Positions 7,561 through 17,261 are shown, counted from the first letter of the stretch. The stretch is 64,000 bases of DNA from Nonomuraea cavernae (GCF_014646355.1 NZ_BMNH01000009.1:137387-201386), one strand, 5' to 3'. Notes: generated by a model not told the origin, from the letters alone. Program-made: numbers and translations.

Positions 7561-9624
7561 TCAGCGAGGCGGCGCCTGGTCGTCCTTGACGTTGCGCCTC
7601 GGCGGGCGGCGCGCCGACCCCGGAGCGACCGGCTCGGGACGGCCCAGCAGCCGGTCCGACGAGTGCAGCTGCCACGGCACGCTCGTCACCATCACCCCCG
7701 GCTTGAACAGCAGCCGCGCCTTCAGCCGGAGCGCGCTCTGGTTGTGCAGCAGGTGTTCCCACCAGTGGCCGACCACGTACTCGGGGATGAAGACGGTCAC
7801 CACGTCGCGGGGCGAGCGCCGGCGCAGCGTCTTGACGTAGTCGAGCACGGGCTGGGTGATCTCCCGGTACGGCGAGTCGAGCATCTTGAGCGGCACCGGG
7901 ATGCCCATCCGCTCCCAGTCCTCCTGCAACTGCCGTGCTTCCTTGCCCTCGACGCCCACGGTGACCGCCTCCAGGGTGGACGGGCGGGTGGCACGGGCGT
8001 AGGCGAGCGCGCGCATGGTCGGCTTGTGGATCTGGGAGATGAGCACGATGGCGTGGTTGCGCGCCGGCAGCGTCGCCTCGTCGTACTCCTCGGTGATCTC
8101 CAACTCGGCCGCCACGTTGTCGTAGTGGCGCCTGATGGCCTTCATCATGAGGAACAGCAGGGGCATCGCGATGCACACGATCCAGGCCCCGACCACGAAC
8201 TTGGTGAGCAGCACGACCACCAGCACCAGCCCGGTCATGACGGCGCCGAAGAAGTTGATCACTCGGGAGCGGTGCATCTGGTGCCGGACCTGCAGATCGT
8301 CCTCGGTCTTCAGCAGGCGGGTCCAGTGGATGACCATGCCGGTCTGGCTCAGCGTGAACGAGACGAAGACGCCGACGATGTAGAGGTTGAGCAGGCGGGT
8401 GACGTCGGCGTCGAAGCCCCACAGCAGCAGGCAGGCGCCGAGTGCCAGGATGACGATGCCGTTGGAGAAGGCCAGCCGGTCGCCGCGGGTGTGCAGCTGG
8501 CGCGGCAGATAACGGTCCTGGGCCAGGATCGAGCCGAGCACGGGGAACCCGTTGAAGGCGGTGTTGGCGGCCAGGAACAGGATGAGCGCGGTGACCGCCG
8601 AGATGATCACGAAGAGCGCCGATCCGCCGCCGAAGACCGCGTCGGCCACCTGCGAGATGATCGGCTGCTGGTAGTAGCCGGGGCCGACCGGGGTGCCGTC
8701 GGGCCGGAGCAGGTCGGTGGCGACCGTGCCCGGATCGGCGATCTTGACCCCCGAGGCCAGGCCCAGCGCGATGATGCCGCCGAACATCGTGATCGCGATC
8801 AGGCCCATCAGCAGCAGCGTGGTGGCGGCGTTGCGGCTCTTGGGCTTGCGGAAGGCGGGCACGCCGTTGCTGATCGCCTCGACACCGGTCAGCGCCGCGC
8901 AGCCGGTGGAGAAGGCCCGCAGGATCAGGAACGCGGCGGCGAAGGCCGTCAGGTCGGTCTGCTCGGGCACGATGCCGAAGTCGGCGCTGGGCGCCCGCAG
9001 CTCGTCGCCGAAGACGAGCACCCGGAAGCCGCCCCAGGCGATCAGCCCGAGCACCGCGAACATGAACGCGTACGTGGGCACGGCGAACGCGGCGCCCGAC
9101 TCGCGCAGCCCGCGCAGGTTGACCACGGTGAGCAGGATGACGATGCCGATGGCGACGGCGGGTTTGTGCTCGGCGACGAACGGGATGGTCGCGCCCACGT
9201 AGTCGACGCCGTTGGCCACCGACACCGCGACGGTCAGCACGTAGTCGACCATGAGCGCGCTGGCCACGGTGAGCCCGGCGTTCTTGCCCAGGTTGGTGGT
9301 GGCCACCTCGTAGTCGCCGCCGCCGCTGGGATAGGCGTGGACGTTCTGCCGGTAGGAGGCGACGACCGTGATCATCACCACCACGACGGCCATCGCGACC
9401 CACGGGCTGTAGGCGTAGAACGAGACTCCGGCCAGCGACAGGATGACGAGGATCTCCTGCGGCGCGTACGCGACGGAGGACAGCGCGTCGCTGGCGAACA
9501 CCGGCAGGGCGAGCCGTTTGGGCAACAGCTGCTCGTGCAGTTGGCCGCTGCGCAGCGCGCGTCCCACCAGGACGCGTTTAAAGAGATCCGTTCCCTTCGC
9601 CACGTAACGAGATGCTAGTCCCAT
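7561..9624 (-). CDS. APC-superfamily permease with USP-like tail, probable KimA-like potassium transporter
   Basis: The product is 687 residues: about 12 membrane helices (from residue ~35 to ~465), opened by LPVFASDALSSVAYAPQEIL, and a soluble C-terminal domain of about 200 residues (NHAIVLISQIHKPTMRALAY onward) resembling universal-stress folds. This layout is that of KimA (YdaO) of Bacillus subtilis, a high-affinity potassium importer; such proteins are often labelled amino-acid permeases. The two divergent TrkA genes starting 82 bases away support a potassium role. ATG 9624 was chosen because a longer frame would run antisense through trkA. It is in the position of Rv2690c. The substrate is inferred. 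Confidence 0.8.
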   Translation of the reverse strand: MGLASRYVAKGTDLFKRVLVGRALRSGQLHEQLLPKRLALPVFASDALSSVAYAPQEILVILSLAGVSFYAYSPWVAMAVVVVMITVVASYRQNVHAYPSGGGDYEVATTNLGKNAGLTVASALMVDYVLTVAVSVANGVDYVGATIPFVAEHKPAVAIGIVILLTVVNLRGLRESGAAFAVPTYAFMFAVLGLIAWGGFRVLVFGDELRAPSADFGIVPEQTDLTAFAAAFLILRAFSTGCAALTGVEAISNGVPAFRKPKSRNAATTLLLMGLIAITMFGGIIALGLASGVKIADPGTVATDLLRPDGTPVGPGYYQQPIISQVADAVFGGGSALFVIISAVTALILFLAANTAFNGFPVLGSILAQDRYLPRQLHTRGDRLAFSNGIVILALGACLLLWGFDADVTRLLNLYIVGVFVSFTLSQTGMVIHWTRLLKTEDDLQVRHQMHRSRVINFFGAVMTGLVLVVVLLTKFVVGAWIVCIAMPLLFLMMKAIRRHYDNVAAELEITEEYDEATLPARNHAIVLISQIHKPTMRALAYARATRPSTLEAVTVGVEGKEARQLQEDWERMGIPVPLKMLDSPYREITQPVLDYVKTLRRRSPRDVVTVFIPEYVVGHWWEHLLHNQSALRLKARLLFKPGVMVTSVPWQLHSSDRLLGRPEPVAPGSARRPPRRNVKDDQAPPR

Positions 9625-9706
9625 CTTCCGGTGCCACAGCCAGTACGCTCCCGGACCGCGCCATACTGGTGTCGAGCAACCGGCCGACCGCGAATTGCGG
9701 GGGAGA

Positions 9707-10372
9707 ATGCATATAGTGATCATGGGATGTGGCCGGGTCGGCTCGACTCTGGCGCACATCCTCGAGGACAACGGCCATTCCATCGCGATCATCGATCGCG
9801 ACCCCCAGGCGTTCCGCCGCCTGCGCGCCGGCTTCCGCGGTCGACGGGTCACCGGGGTGGGCTTCGACCGCGACGTGCTCACCGAGGCGGGCATCGAGTC
9901 CGCGACCGCCTACGTCGCGGTCTCCAGCGGCGACAACTCCAACATCATCTCCGCCCGGGTGGCGCGCGAGACGTTCGGCGTCGACAACGTGGTCGCCCGC
10001 ATCTACGACCCCCGCCGCGCCGAGGTCTACCAGCGGCTGGGCATCCCCACGGTGGCGACCGTGCGCTGGACCGCCGACCAGATCCTGCGCCGCATCCTGC
10101 CCGAGGGCGCCGAGCCGCTCTGGCGCGACCCGACCGGCACGGTGGTCCTGGCCGAGGTCACCGTGCACCCCTCCTGGATCGGCACCCGGGTGCACGTGCT
10201 GGAGGCCCAGGCCAGGTGCCGCGGCGCGTTCCTCACCCGGATGGGCGAGGCGCTGGTCATCACCGAGAACACCGTGGTGCAGGAGGGCGACCTCCTGCAC
10301 GTCATCGCCGCCGAGAGCGACATGGACCGGATCAACAAGGTGCTCGCCGCCGCACCCGAGGAGGAGCACTGA
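9707..10372 (+). CDS. TrkA-family potassium uptake regulatory protein (first of pair)
   Basis: The product is 221 residues from ATG 9707 (GGGGGAG just upstream; a TTG at 9695 adds four residues). The N-terminal RCK domain opens with HIVIMGCGRVGSTLAHIL, a Rossmann nucleotide-binding loop, and has the acidic end of strand 2 in IIDRDPQAF. The C-terminal half (from about residue 140) is a TrkA-C domain. Such cytosolic proteins gate potassium channels or transporters by binding NAD(H), ATP or cyclic di-AMP. It corresponds to ceoB (Rv2691). The stop overlaps the next start by one base, so the two are translated together. The likely partner is the divergent KimA-like permease; no TrkH/KtrB gene is visible. 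Confidence 0.9.
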   Translation: MHIVIMGCGRVGSTLAHILEDNGHSIAIIDRDPQAFRRLRAGFRGRRVTGVGFDRDVLTEAGIESATAYVAVSSGDNSNIISARVARETFGVDNVVARIYDPRRAEVYQRLGIPTVATVRWTADQILRRILPEGAEPLWRDPTGTVVLAEVTVHPSWIGTRVHVLEAQARCRGAFLTRMGEALVITENTVVQEGDLLHVIAAESDMDRINKVLAAAPEEEH

Positions 10373-11031
10373 TGCGCGTCGCCATCGCCGGCGCCGGCGC
10401 CGTCGGCCGGTCCATCGCCGCCGAGCTGCTGGAGAACGGCCACGAGGTCCTGCTCATCGACATCGACCCCAAGGCCATCAAGATCGACACCGTGCCGCGC
10501 GCCGAGTGGCTGCTGGCCGACGCCTGCGAGATCGCCTCGCTGGACGAGGCGGGCCTCAACGACTGTCACGTCGTCGTCGCCTCCACCGGCGACGACAAGG
10601 TCAACCTGGTCGTGTCGCTGCTGGCCAAGACCGAGTACGGCGTGCCGCGCGTGGTGGCCCGGATCAACCACCCCAACAACGAGTGGCTGTTCAACGAGTC
10701 GTGGGGCGTCGACGTGGCCGTCTCGACCCCGCGCCTGCTGAGCGCGCTGGTCGAGGAGGCGGTGAGCGTCGGCGACCTGGTGCGGCTGATGACGTTCCGC
10801 CAGGGGCAGGCCAACCTCGTCGAGCTGACCCTGGCCGACGACGCCCCCGTGGTGGGCCAGCGGGCCGGCTCGGTGCCGTGGCCGGTCGACTCCGCGCTGG
10901 TGGCGATCCTGCGCGAGGGCCGCGTGCTGGTGCCCAGCGCCGACGATCCGCTGGAGGCCGGCGACGAGCTGTTGTTCGTCGCCAGCCAGGAGGTCGAGCA
11001 GGAGCTGGCGCACCTGCTCTCCCAGCACTGA
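10372..11031 (+). CDS. TrkA-family potassium uptake regulatory protein (second of pair)
   Basis: The product is 219 residues and starts in TGATG, overlapping the first trkA gene. RVAIAGAGAVGRSIAAEL is the dinucleotide-binding loop, with LLIDIDPKAIK at the end of strand 2. A TrkA-C-like domain occupies the last 80 residues. It corresponds to ceoC (Rv2692). Pairs of RCK proteins probably form hetero-octameric rings; here both have intact GxGxxG loops, so neither looks degenerate. It ends 17 bases before the convergent DUF3159 gene. Confidence 0.9.
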   Translation: MRVAIAGAGAVGRSIAAELLENGHEVLLIDIDPKAIKIDTVPRAEWLLADACEIASLDEAGLNDCHVVVASTGDDKVNLVVSLLAKTEYGVPRVVARINHPNNEWLFNESWGVDVAVSTPRLLSALVEEAVSVGDLVRLMTFRQGQANLVELTLADDAPVVGQRAGSVPWPVDSALVAILREGRVLVPSADDPLEAGDELLFVASQEVEQELAHLLSQH

Positions 11032-11047
11032 CCCCGCGCCCCGGTGG

Positions 11048-11719
11048 TCAGGCCGGGGCGACCGGCGGTTTGATCGGGGTGCGGCCCCTGCTGAGCAGCC
11101 AGACCATGGCGGCCAGCGCCGCCACCTGCAGCGGCCAGCCCATCGCGATCTTGGCCAGGCCCAGCGCGGCCACGGCCTCGTCACCGCCGCCGAACAGGTA
11201 GACCGGCAGCTGCACGGCCACCCGGACCACGCACGGGAGCATGAGCAGCCAGGTCAGCTTGGTGCACAGCCGGACGATGCCCGGATCCTTGTGCCACCCG
11301 GTGGGATCACCGGTGACCGAGCCGATCAGGAACCCGACCAGCGGCCAGCGGGCCACGATCGAGACGAGCATGGCGATCGAGTAGGCGCCGTTGTACAGAA
11401 TGCCGGGCAGGAAGTAGTCCTTGGCGTCGCCGGTGCGGCTGGCGAAGAACGCGCCGATCGCGATGCCGATCAGGCTGTTGATCACGAACTGCGGCGTCGA
11501 CCGCTGCACCACCCTGACCACGAGCAGGAGCACCGACAGCGCGATGCTGATGATGAGCGACAGCTTCAGCTCTTCGGTGGCGATCCAGGACACCGTGAAC
11601 GCGACCGTGGGCACCGCGGCCTCGATGATGCCGCGCACACCGCCGAACGCCTTGCCGAGCTGGGCTCGGACCGCGGCCTCCACGGTGTCGTGGGCGACGT
11701 CTTCCGCCTCGGCACTCAC
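11048..11719 (-). CDS. DUF3159 integral membrane protein
   Basis: The product is 223 residues with about six membrane segments, including IIEAAVPTVAFTVSWIAT, LSLIISIALSVLLLVVRVV and LQVAALAAMVWLL. GDPTGWHKDP between helices is a conserved loop of DUF3159. It corresponds to Rv2693c. Function is unknown. Only four bases separate its start from the stop of the OB-fold gene, which is upstream in the same operon. Confidence 0.85.
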   Translation of the reverse strand: MSAEAEDVAHDTVEAAVRAQLGKAFGGVRGIIEAAVPTVAFTVSWIATEELKLSLIISIALSVLLLVVRVVQRSTPQFVINSLIGIAIGAFFASRTGDAKDYFLPGILYNGAYSIAMLVSIVARWPLVGFLIGSVTGDPTGWHKDPGIVRLCTKLTWLLMLPCVVRVAVQLPVYLFGGGDEAVAALGLAKIAMGWPLQVAALAAMVWLLSRGRTPIKPPVAPA

Positions 11720-11723
11720 CTGA

Positions 11724-12110
11724 TCAACTCCCTGGGCGCAGTTCGTATCGCGGATTGAACATCACTTTGCGCCCGTCCTGCACGCTGACCAGGCCCTCGG
11801 CCTTGACGATGCGGCCGGGCTCGATCCCCGCGATCTTACGACGGCCGAGCCAGACCAGATCGATCACGTCCGACCCGTCGTAGAGCTCGGCCTCCAGGGA
11901 CGGGGCTCCGCCCCGTGGACGCAGGGTGACGGTACGTAGCGTACCGGCCACGCAGAACCGACGGCGTCCGCCACACGCGGCGATCGGTGTCGCGCCGGTC
12001 TGCTCGGCGTCTTTGCGCAGCTCCTGAGCCTCGATCTCGGACTGAGGCGAGGCCAGGCGGCTGAAGAACCCGCGCAGGCCCCCGCGTCGGGGGGGCGGTG
12101 CCGTACTCAT
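11724..12110 (-). CDS. OB-fold nucleic-acid-binding protein
   Basis: The product is 128 residues. After a basic N-terminus (RRGGLRGFFSRLASP) comes a small OB barrel: CVAGTLRTVTLRPRG, LEAELYDGSDVIDLVWLG and IEPGRIVKAEGLVSVQDGR. It matches the single-domain actinobacterial family around Rv2694c. It presumably binds single-stranded nucleic acid, but no partner is known. It lies between DUF3710 (27 bases upstream) and DUF3159, and the three genes are probably cotranscribed. Confidence 0.85.
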   Translation of the reverse strand: MSTAPPPRRGGLRGFFSRLASPQSEIEAQELRKDAEQTGATPIAACGGRRRFCVAGTLRTVTLRPRGGAPSLEAELYDGSDVIDLVWLGRRKIAGIEPGRIVKAEGLVSVQDGRKVMFNPRYELRPGS

Positions 12111-12137
12111 GATGACTCAGCCTATGCGATGGGACGG

Positions 12138-12770
12138 TCAGCGAATCTCGCTGATCTCGGGCCCGCGTTTGAACGGGTTGAGGCCCGGCCCCTCGGTGGC
12201 CTCGGCCGTCTGGTCGCTGGGCCTGCGCAGGGTGATCGGCTCCTCGCGGGCCATCGGCTCGGCGCCGCGCACGACCACGACGTCCCTGACGAAGTCGACG
12301 AACGGCGCGGCGACCTCCTCGTCCATGGCGGCCTTGCCGTAGATCACGGCCAGCAGGAACCAGCGCGGGCCGTCGATGCCGAGGTAGCGGGCCGGGCGGG
12401 TGGTGCCCTCGGAGGCGATCTCGCCGGACAGCTCGACGCCGAACGGCCCCTGCCGCTCCTCCAGCGACGGAGACTGCTGCAGGATCTTGGTCTTGACCTC
12501 GTCCCACAGGCTCATGGACCGGGGCGCGGCCAGCGCCTGCAGCTGGAGCGAGCTGTCCTCGTACAGCGCGACGACGCCGATGTGCTGGTCTCCCATCGAG
12601 GCCAGCCGTACGTCGAAGTCGGGATTGTGCGGCAGCCGGAGGCCGCCGAGATCGATGCGGTCATGCTCGGGGTGGGGCTCGTCGGCGTCCCACGGGCCGG
12701 AGGCGCGCATGGGGGCGGAGGTCTCCGCCACGACTGGGTCCGGCTGCTCACGACGGCGACGTCGGAACAC
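12138..12770 (-). CDS. DUF3710 family protein
   Basis: The product is 210 residues, acidic and soluble, starting VFRRRRREQPDPV. GTG 12770 was chosen because GGGAG lies nine bases upstream; the longer open frame runs into dut. Conserved features are the DLGGLRLPHNPDFDVRL start of the domain, GVELSGEI, and YLGIDGPRWFLLAVIYG. It corresponds to Rv2696c, beside dut. Members are widespread in actinobacteria and unassigned. The gene follows dut by 19 bases and is probably in its operon. Confidence 0.85.
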   Translation of the reverse strand: MFRRRRREQPDPVVAETSAPMRASGPWDADEPHPEHDRIDLGGLRLPHNPDFDVRLASMGDQHIGVVALYEDSSLQLQALAAPRSMSLWDEVKTKILQQSPSLEERQGPFGVELSGEIASEGTTRPARYLGIDGPRWFLLAVIYGKAAMDEEVAAPFVDFVRDVVVVRGAEPMAREEPITLRRPSDQTAEATEGPGLNPFKRGPEISEIR

Positions 12771-12789
12771 TGGTCTCACACTCCCTGGA

Positions 12790-13263
12790 TTAACGTCCTG
12801 TTGAACCGAAACCGCCGGCGCCGCGCGCCGAGCGGGGCAGGTCTCCCACCTCGCGGAAGGCGGCCCGCTCCACACGCTGCAGCACGAGCTGCGCGACACG
12901 GTCGCCGCGGCGAAGGCGGAACGGCTCCTTGGCATCAGTGTTGATCAACGTCACCTTGATCTCGCCCCGGTAGCCCGCGTCGACGGTGCCGGGAGCGTTG
13001 ACCATGGTGACGCCGTGCCGGGCCGCCAGCCCCGAGCGCGGATGCACGAACGCGGCGTAGCCCTCGGGCAGCGCGATCGCGATCCCCGTGCCGACCACGG
13101 CCCGCTCGCCCGGCGACAACTCGACGTCCTCGGCCGAGTAGAGGTCGGCGCCCGCGTCGCCCGGATGGGCGTAGGAGGGCACGGGCAGCTCGGCGTCGAG
13201 CCGGTGGAGGAGGACCTCCGTCGTGCCCTCGGCGGGCGGATCCACGGACGGGCTGCCGGTCAA
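12790..13263 (-). CDS. dut: Deoxyuridine 5'-triphosphate nucleotidohydrolase (dUTPase)
   Basis: The product is 157 residues. All five motifs of trimeric dUTPases are present in order: [44 protein letters not shown] and GGFGSTG. It hydrolyses dUTP to dUMP, keeping uracil out of DNA and feeding thymidylate synthesis. The start is TTG 13263, overlapping the TGA of the upstream thioesterase-like gene as TTGA, which argues for translational coupling. It corresponds to Rv2697c. Confidence 0.95.
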   Translation of the reverse strand: MTGSPSVDPPAEGTTEVLLHRLDAELPVPSYAHPGDAGADLYSAEDVELSPGERAVVGTGIAIALPEGYAAFVHPRSGLAARHGVTMVNAPGTVDAGYRGEIKVTLINTDAKEPFRLRRGDRVAQLVLQRVERAAFREVGDLPRSARGAGGFGSTGR

Positions 13264-13814
13264 GGATTCACCTCGAAGTCGTGGTGCTCGGCGGTGATGG
13301 CCTCGGCGTCGCCGTGGCGGGCGAAGTGCTCCATCTCGACCTCGATGAAGAGCGCCGCCGCCCGGACGGCGACCGGGCCGTCGGGGGCGCCGATGCGCCC
13401 CTCAGCCTCAAGGTACGCCTTCCGGCCCGAGATGCCGTTGCACCAGGCACGCAGGTGGAGTGTCGTGCCGACGGGAACGGGGAGAAGGAAGTCGGTCTCC
13501 AGGCGGCCGGTGACGTAGGGCTTGCGGAACAACCACACGGACATCCCGATGACCTCGTCCATCGCCGTGGCCAGCACTCCGCCGTGCGCGAGCAGCGGCG
13601 CCCCCTGATGGGGCTCCCCCACCACGAACTCCGCCTCGACGCTGAGCCCGTCGGGCGTGAACGCCGAGATGTGCAGGCCGGTCGGGTGGTCGACGCCACA
13701 GCCGAAGCAGCCGCTGTAGTGGGTGCCGAGCGCGCTGCCCGGCGCCGGTGCGTCGGGATGCGGCTTCGGAGGTTCGGTGCCCGAAGGCGGGGTGGTCACG
13801 GGAGAACGAGTCAC
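13260..13814 (-). CDS. PaaI-like hotdog-fold thioesterase
   Basis: The product is about 184 residues. After a Pro/Ser-rich N-terminus, [16 protein letters not shown] and [19 protein letters not shown] give the central helix and HGG motif of hotdog thioesterases, where a nearby Asp or Glu is the base. [19 protein letters not shown] is the following strand. It probably hydrolyses an acyl-CoA of unknown identity. The start is uncertain: GTG 13814 and GTG 13799 are both possible and neither has a clear ribosome-binding site. It lies 11 bases after the AI-2E gene and overlaps dut. Confidence 0.75.
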   Translation of the reverse strand: MTRSPVTTPPSGTEPPKPHPDAPAPGSALGTHYSGCFGCGVDHPTGLHISAFTPDGLSVEAEFVVGEPHQGAPLLAHGGVLATAMDEVIGMSVWLFRKPYVTGRLETDFLLPVPVGTTLHLRAWCNGISGRKAYLEAEGRIGAPDGPVAVRAAALFIEVEMEHFARHGDAEAITAEHHDFEVNP

Positions 13815-13825
13815 GGATGACGAGG

Positions 13826-14989
13826 TTACTCGGTGTCGGCCGGACGTGGGTCGCGACCTGGTAGGACGGGCAGCGCGGGCGGCCGGCCGGGCTCGGGGCC
13901 GGGCTCCGGCTCGGCGGACTGGGCCGGAGGCAGGGCCGGCGGGGCGTGCCGCAGCTCGGGCAGCGCCCGGTAGATCACCGCCGCGACCGGCACGGCCACG
14001 ACCGCTCCGGCGATGCCGCCGAGGATGCCGCCGACGGCCAGCACGAGGATGATGGCCAGCGGGTGGAAGTTGAGCGCCCTGCCCACGATCAGCGGCTGCA
14101 GCACGTGGTTCTCGAGCTGCTGCTCGACGACCAGGATGCCGACGAAGACCAGCGCGTAGACGGGGCCGTTGGCGCCGAGCGTGACGAGCGTGGCGATGGT
14201 GCCGGCGAAGAAGATGCCGACGATCGGGATGAAGCTGGCGAAGAAGATCAGCACGGCCAGCGGCGCCCAGAGCGGCACCCCCATGCCGGCCAGCACGATG
14301 CCCATGATGACGCCGTGCACGGCGGCCACGGCCACGGTGCCCTGCACGTAGTGGGAGAGCGTGGTCCACGCGGCCCGGCCGGCCCGGTCGACCCGCGGCG
14401 ACATCGCGCCGAACCCGCGCAGGAACCACGACCAGATCCGGTCGCCGTCCTTGAGCAGGAAGAACGTGACGAACAGCAGCAGCACGATGGACGCGAGCAC
14501 CTCGAAGGCGACGGCCCCGGCGGTCAGCACGGTGCCGGTGATGGCGGTGCGCTGGGTGTTGACCATCTTGGCGACTTCGTCGACATAGCCGGTGATCTGC
14601 GCCTGCTGGAGGTGCAGCGGACCGGTGATCAGCCACTCCTGGACGTCGCGGGCGGTCGCCTGAACCTGCTGGACCAGGTTGGGGAACTCCTCGGTGGCCC
14701 GCGCGCCGACCAGCCACCCGGTGCCCACCAGCACGGTGAGGGCGACCAGCATGGTGATCCAGGTGGCGTAGATGGGCCGCATGCCGGTCTTGCGCAGCCT
14801 GTTGGTCAGCGGGAACAGCAGCGCGGTCAGCAGCAGGGCGACGGCCACGGGCAGCGCGACGAAGCTGAGCCGCCCGATGCCGAGGGCGAAGAAGTAGACG
14901 ACCACGCCGACGAGGATCAGGCAGGCCGCCCAGGTGGCCATCTTGGCCAGCACGGGTGGCACGAGCGAGGTGGGGCGGTCGGCGGTCAC
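13826..14989 (-). CDS. AI-2E family transporter
   Basis: The product is 387 residues. Eight or so membrane helices include ATWAACLILVGVVVYFFALG near the N-terminus and the family-typical FIPIVGIFFAGTIATLVTLG and LENHVLQPLIVGRALNFHPL. A Pro/Glu-rich cytoplasmic tail follows. Members of this permease family export small molecules or ions (AI-2 in E. coli TqsA; sodium/proton exchange in some others), so the substrate is open. GTG 14989 has GGAGG four bases upstream. The gene is divergent from the DUF6351 gene, 91 bases away, and heads the dut operon. Confidence 0.85.
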   Translation of the reverse strand: MTADRPTSLVPPVLAKMATWAACLILVGVVVYFFALGIGRLSFVALPVAVALLLTALLFPLTNRLRKTGMRPIYATWITMLVALTVLVGTGWLVGARATEEFPNLVQQVQATARDVQEWLITGPLHLQQAQITGYVDEVAKMVNTQRTAITGTVLTAGAVAFEVLASIVLLLFVTFFLLKDGDRIWSWFLRGFGAMSPRVDRAGRAAWTTLSHYVQGTVAVAAVHGVIMGIVLAGMGVPLWAPLAVLIFFASFIPIVGIFFAGTIATLVTLGANGPVYALVFVGILVVEQQLENHVLQPLIVGRALNFHPLAIILVLAVGGILGGIAGAVVAVPVAAVIYRALPELRHAPPALPPAQSAEPEPGPEPGRPPALPVLPGRDPRPADTE

Positions 14990-15080
14990 GCCCTCCAGAC
15001 TGGCACGTCGCGGGCCGGTACGCGCATGGTTAAAAGATCGGGCCTGGGCAAGGTCACCGAGCCGTGTCACCGTCGTGCCC

Positions 15081-17261
15081 ATGAAGGCTGTGTCCGCGCT
15101 TCTCAGCGTGCTTCTGACCCCGTTCCTCACCGGCCTCCCGGCTGCGCCGGCCGCCGCGGCGGCCGGGCCCGCCTCGGGCGGCGGGCTCGCGCTGGAGGTG
15201 CTCTCCAGCCGCGCCGACCAGGTCAGCGGCGGTGACGCGTTGGTCAGGGTGCGATCGGCCCGCGGCGGCCCGGTGCGGGTGCTGCGCAACGGCGAGGACG
15301 TCACCTCCGTGTTCCGGGCCGATCCCGCAGGGCGCTCGCTCACCGGCCTGGTGAGCGGGCTGCGGACCGGCGACAACACGATCAGCGCCGTGGCCGGGCC
15401 GCACCGGGAGGAGCTGAGGGTGCGTGACCACCCGATCTCGGGACCGATCTTCTCGGGGCCGCACCAGTACCCGTTCGTGTGCAAGACCGAGCGCGCCGGG
15501 CTCGGCCGGCCGGTGGCCGACAACCAGGACGGGCAGGGCATGCGGGTGCCGGACGGCTGGAGCAGGGACTGCTTCGCGCCCACGGTGACCGACCGGATCT
15601 ACCGGGCGGCCGACGGCGCCTTCAAGCCGATGCCCGCCGAGCGGCCGGCCGACATGACGACCACCACGCTGCTCGACGGGCGCGTGGTGGACTTCGTGGT
15701 GACGCGCGAGCGCGGCGTGATCAACCGGTTCCTCTACTCGATCGCGATGATCGAGGGCGGCTGGAACGGCCGGGCGATCTACCGCTTCGACGGCGGCGTG
15801 GCGATCGGCCACGACCAGGGCACGCTGGGCGGCGGCGCGCTCGACCCGTACGGGCTGGGCAAGGGCTACGCGATCCTGCACTCGTCGGGCACCCGCACCT
15901 CGACCCACTACAACCTGATCCTGGGCGGCGAGACGGCGCTCATGGTGAAGGAGAGGTTCGTCGAGCGGCACGGCCCGCCCCTCTACACGGTGGGCCTGGG
16001 CGCCTCCGGCGGCGCGATCCAGCAGTACATCTACGGCCAGAACCACGGCGACCGGGTGATCGACGCCGCCATCCCGCAGTATTCGTATCCGGACATGGTC
16101 ACCCAGACCATCCACGTGGGCGACTGCGAGCTGCTCGAACGCCACATGGACCGCAACCCGCGCTGGGCGGACTGGGACTCACGCACCGCGCTCATCGGGA
16201 TGAACGCCAGCGACACCGTGGCCAACCCCTACACCGGCAGGGCCGGGTCCGACGAGTGCGTCGAGGGCTGGCGCGGGCTCACCCCGCTGACCATGAACCC
16301 GCTGTGGACCTCCGACAACTCCCCCGAGTGGCAGCAGATGGATCCGCCGGGCGTCAAGAACACGGTCCAGTGGACGCACTGGGACGACCTGCGCGACGTC
16401 TACGGCGTCGGCCCCGACGGCTACGCCCGCTCCACCTGGGACAACGTCGGCGTGCAGTACGGGCTGAAGGCACTGGTCGACGGCACCGTCACGGCCGGTG
16501 AGTTCCTCGACCTCAACGCCCAGGCGGGCTCGTGGAAGGAGGCGCGGGACATGGTCCAGGAGGGCTGCCCGTTCACGCCCTCGCTCTGCCCGGCCGAGTT
16601 CGACCCGTGGAGCTCGCGCAACATGCGCCTGGGCGACCCGGCGCCGCGCCGCACCGGGGACCGGGTGGCGATCAGGAACGTCGAGCGCAGCGGGCTGGTG
16701 TTCCGCGGCGACATCGACATCCCGGTCATCGACTGGCGCCACTACCTGGAGGACGAGCTCGACATGCACAACTCGCACCAGTCGTTCGCCTCGCGCAAGC
16801 GGATGCTGAACCACGACGGCGACGCCGCCAACCAGGTCATCTGGTTCACCGACGCCCGCCCGGACGGTCCCCGGTTCGACCAGACGCCCGAGGCGCTGCG
16901 GGTGATCGACACCTGGATGGCGAACATCCGGAAGCACCCGCGACGCGGGGTGGCGGGCAACCGGCCCGCTGACGCGGTGGACCGCTGCTTCGCCACCGAC
17001 GGCAGCCAGATCGCGGCCGGCCCGCGCGTCTGGGACGGCATCCTGAACCGGCGCGCCGCCGGCGCCTGCACGGAGAGGTTCCCGCTCTACTCGACCTCGC
17101 GCATCGTCGCGGGCGGGCCCATCGAGGGCGGGGTCTACGCGTGCCGGCTGCAGCCGGTCGCCCGCGCCATCGCGCGCGGGCTCTACGGCGGCTGGCGGCC
17201 CACCCCCGCCGAGCGGAGCCGCCTGGAGGCGATCTTCCCGACGGGAGTGTGCGACTACTGA
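15081..17261 (+). CDS. Secreted DUF6351 family alpha/beta-hydrolase-like protein
   Basis: The product is 726 residues with a signal peptide (AVSALLSVLLTPFLTGLPAA, cleaved after an Ala-rich stretch about residue 28). An N-terminal beta-domain precedes a tannase-like region. GLGASGGAIQQYIYG has the form of a nucleophile elbow (GxSxG-like). Several cysteines fit an extracytoplasmic location. The family has no settled substrate; esterase or depolymerase activity is plausible. ATG 15081 follows weak spacing, but the signal peptide supports it. It converges on valS, 36 bases away. Confidence 0.75.
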   Translation: MKAVSALLSVLLTPFLTGLPAAPAAAAAGPASGGGLALEVLSSRADQVSGGDALVRVRSARGGPVRVLRNGEDVTSVFRADPAGRSLTGLVSGLRTGDNTISAVAGPHREELRVRDHPISGPIFSGPHQYPFVCKTERAGLGRPVADNQDGQGMRVPDGWSRDCFAPTVTDRIYRAADGAFKPMPAERPADMTTTTLLDGRVVDFVVTRERGVINRFLYSIAMIEGGWNGRAIYRFDGGVAIGHDQGTLGGGALDPYGLGKGYAILHSSGTRTSTHYNLILGGETALMVKERFVERHGPPLYTVGLGASGGAIQQYIYGQNHGDRVIDAAIPQYSYPDMVTQTIHVGDCELLERHMDRNPRWADWDSRTALIGMNASDTVANPYTGRAGSDECVEGWRGLTPLTMNPLWTSDNSPEWQQMDPPGVKNTVQWTHWDDLRDVYGVGPDGYARSTWDNVGVQYGLKALVDGTVTAGEFLDLNAQAGSWKEARDMVQEGCPFTPSLCPAEFDPWSSRNMRLGDPAPRRTGDRVAIRNVERSGLVFRGDIDIPVIDWRHYLEDELDMHNSHQSFASRKRMLNHDGDAANQVIWFTDARPDGPRFDQTPEALRVIDTWMANIRKHPRRGVAGNRPADAVDRCFATDGSQIAAGPRVWDGILNRRAAGACTERFPLYSTSRIVAGGPIEGGVYACRLQPVARAIARGLYGGWRPTPAERSRLEAIFPTGVCDY

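Noticed and set aside
6256-9618. 1120-codon open frame on the plus strand
   Set aside because: It lies antisense to the RNA methyltransferase and KimA-like genes; its Gln/His/Arg-rich translation is typical of the shadow frame of GC-rich genes.
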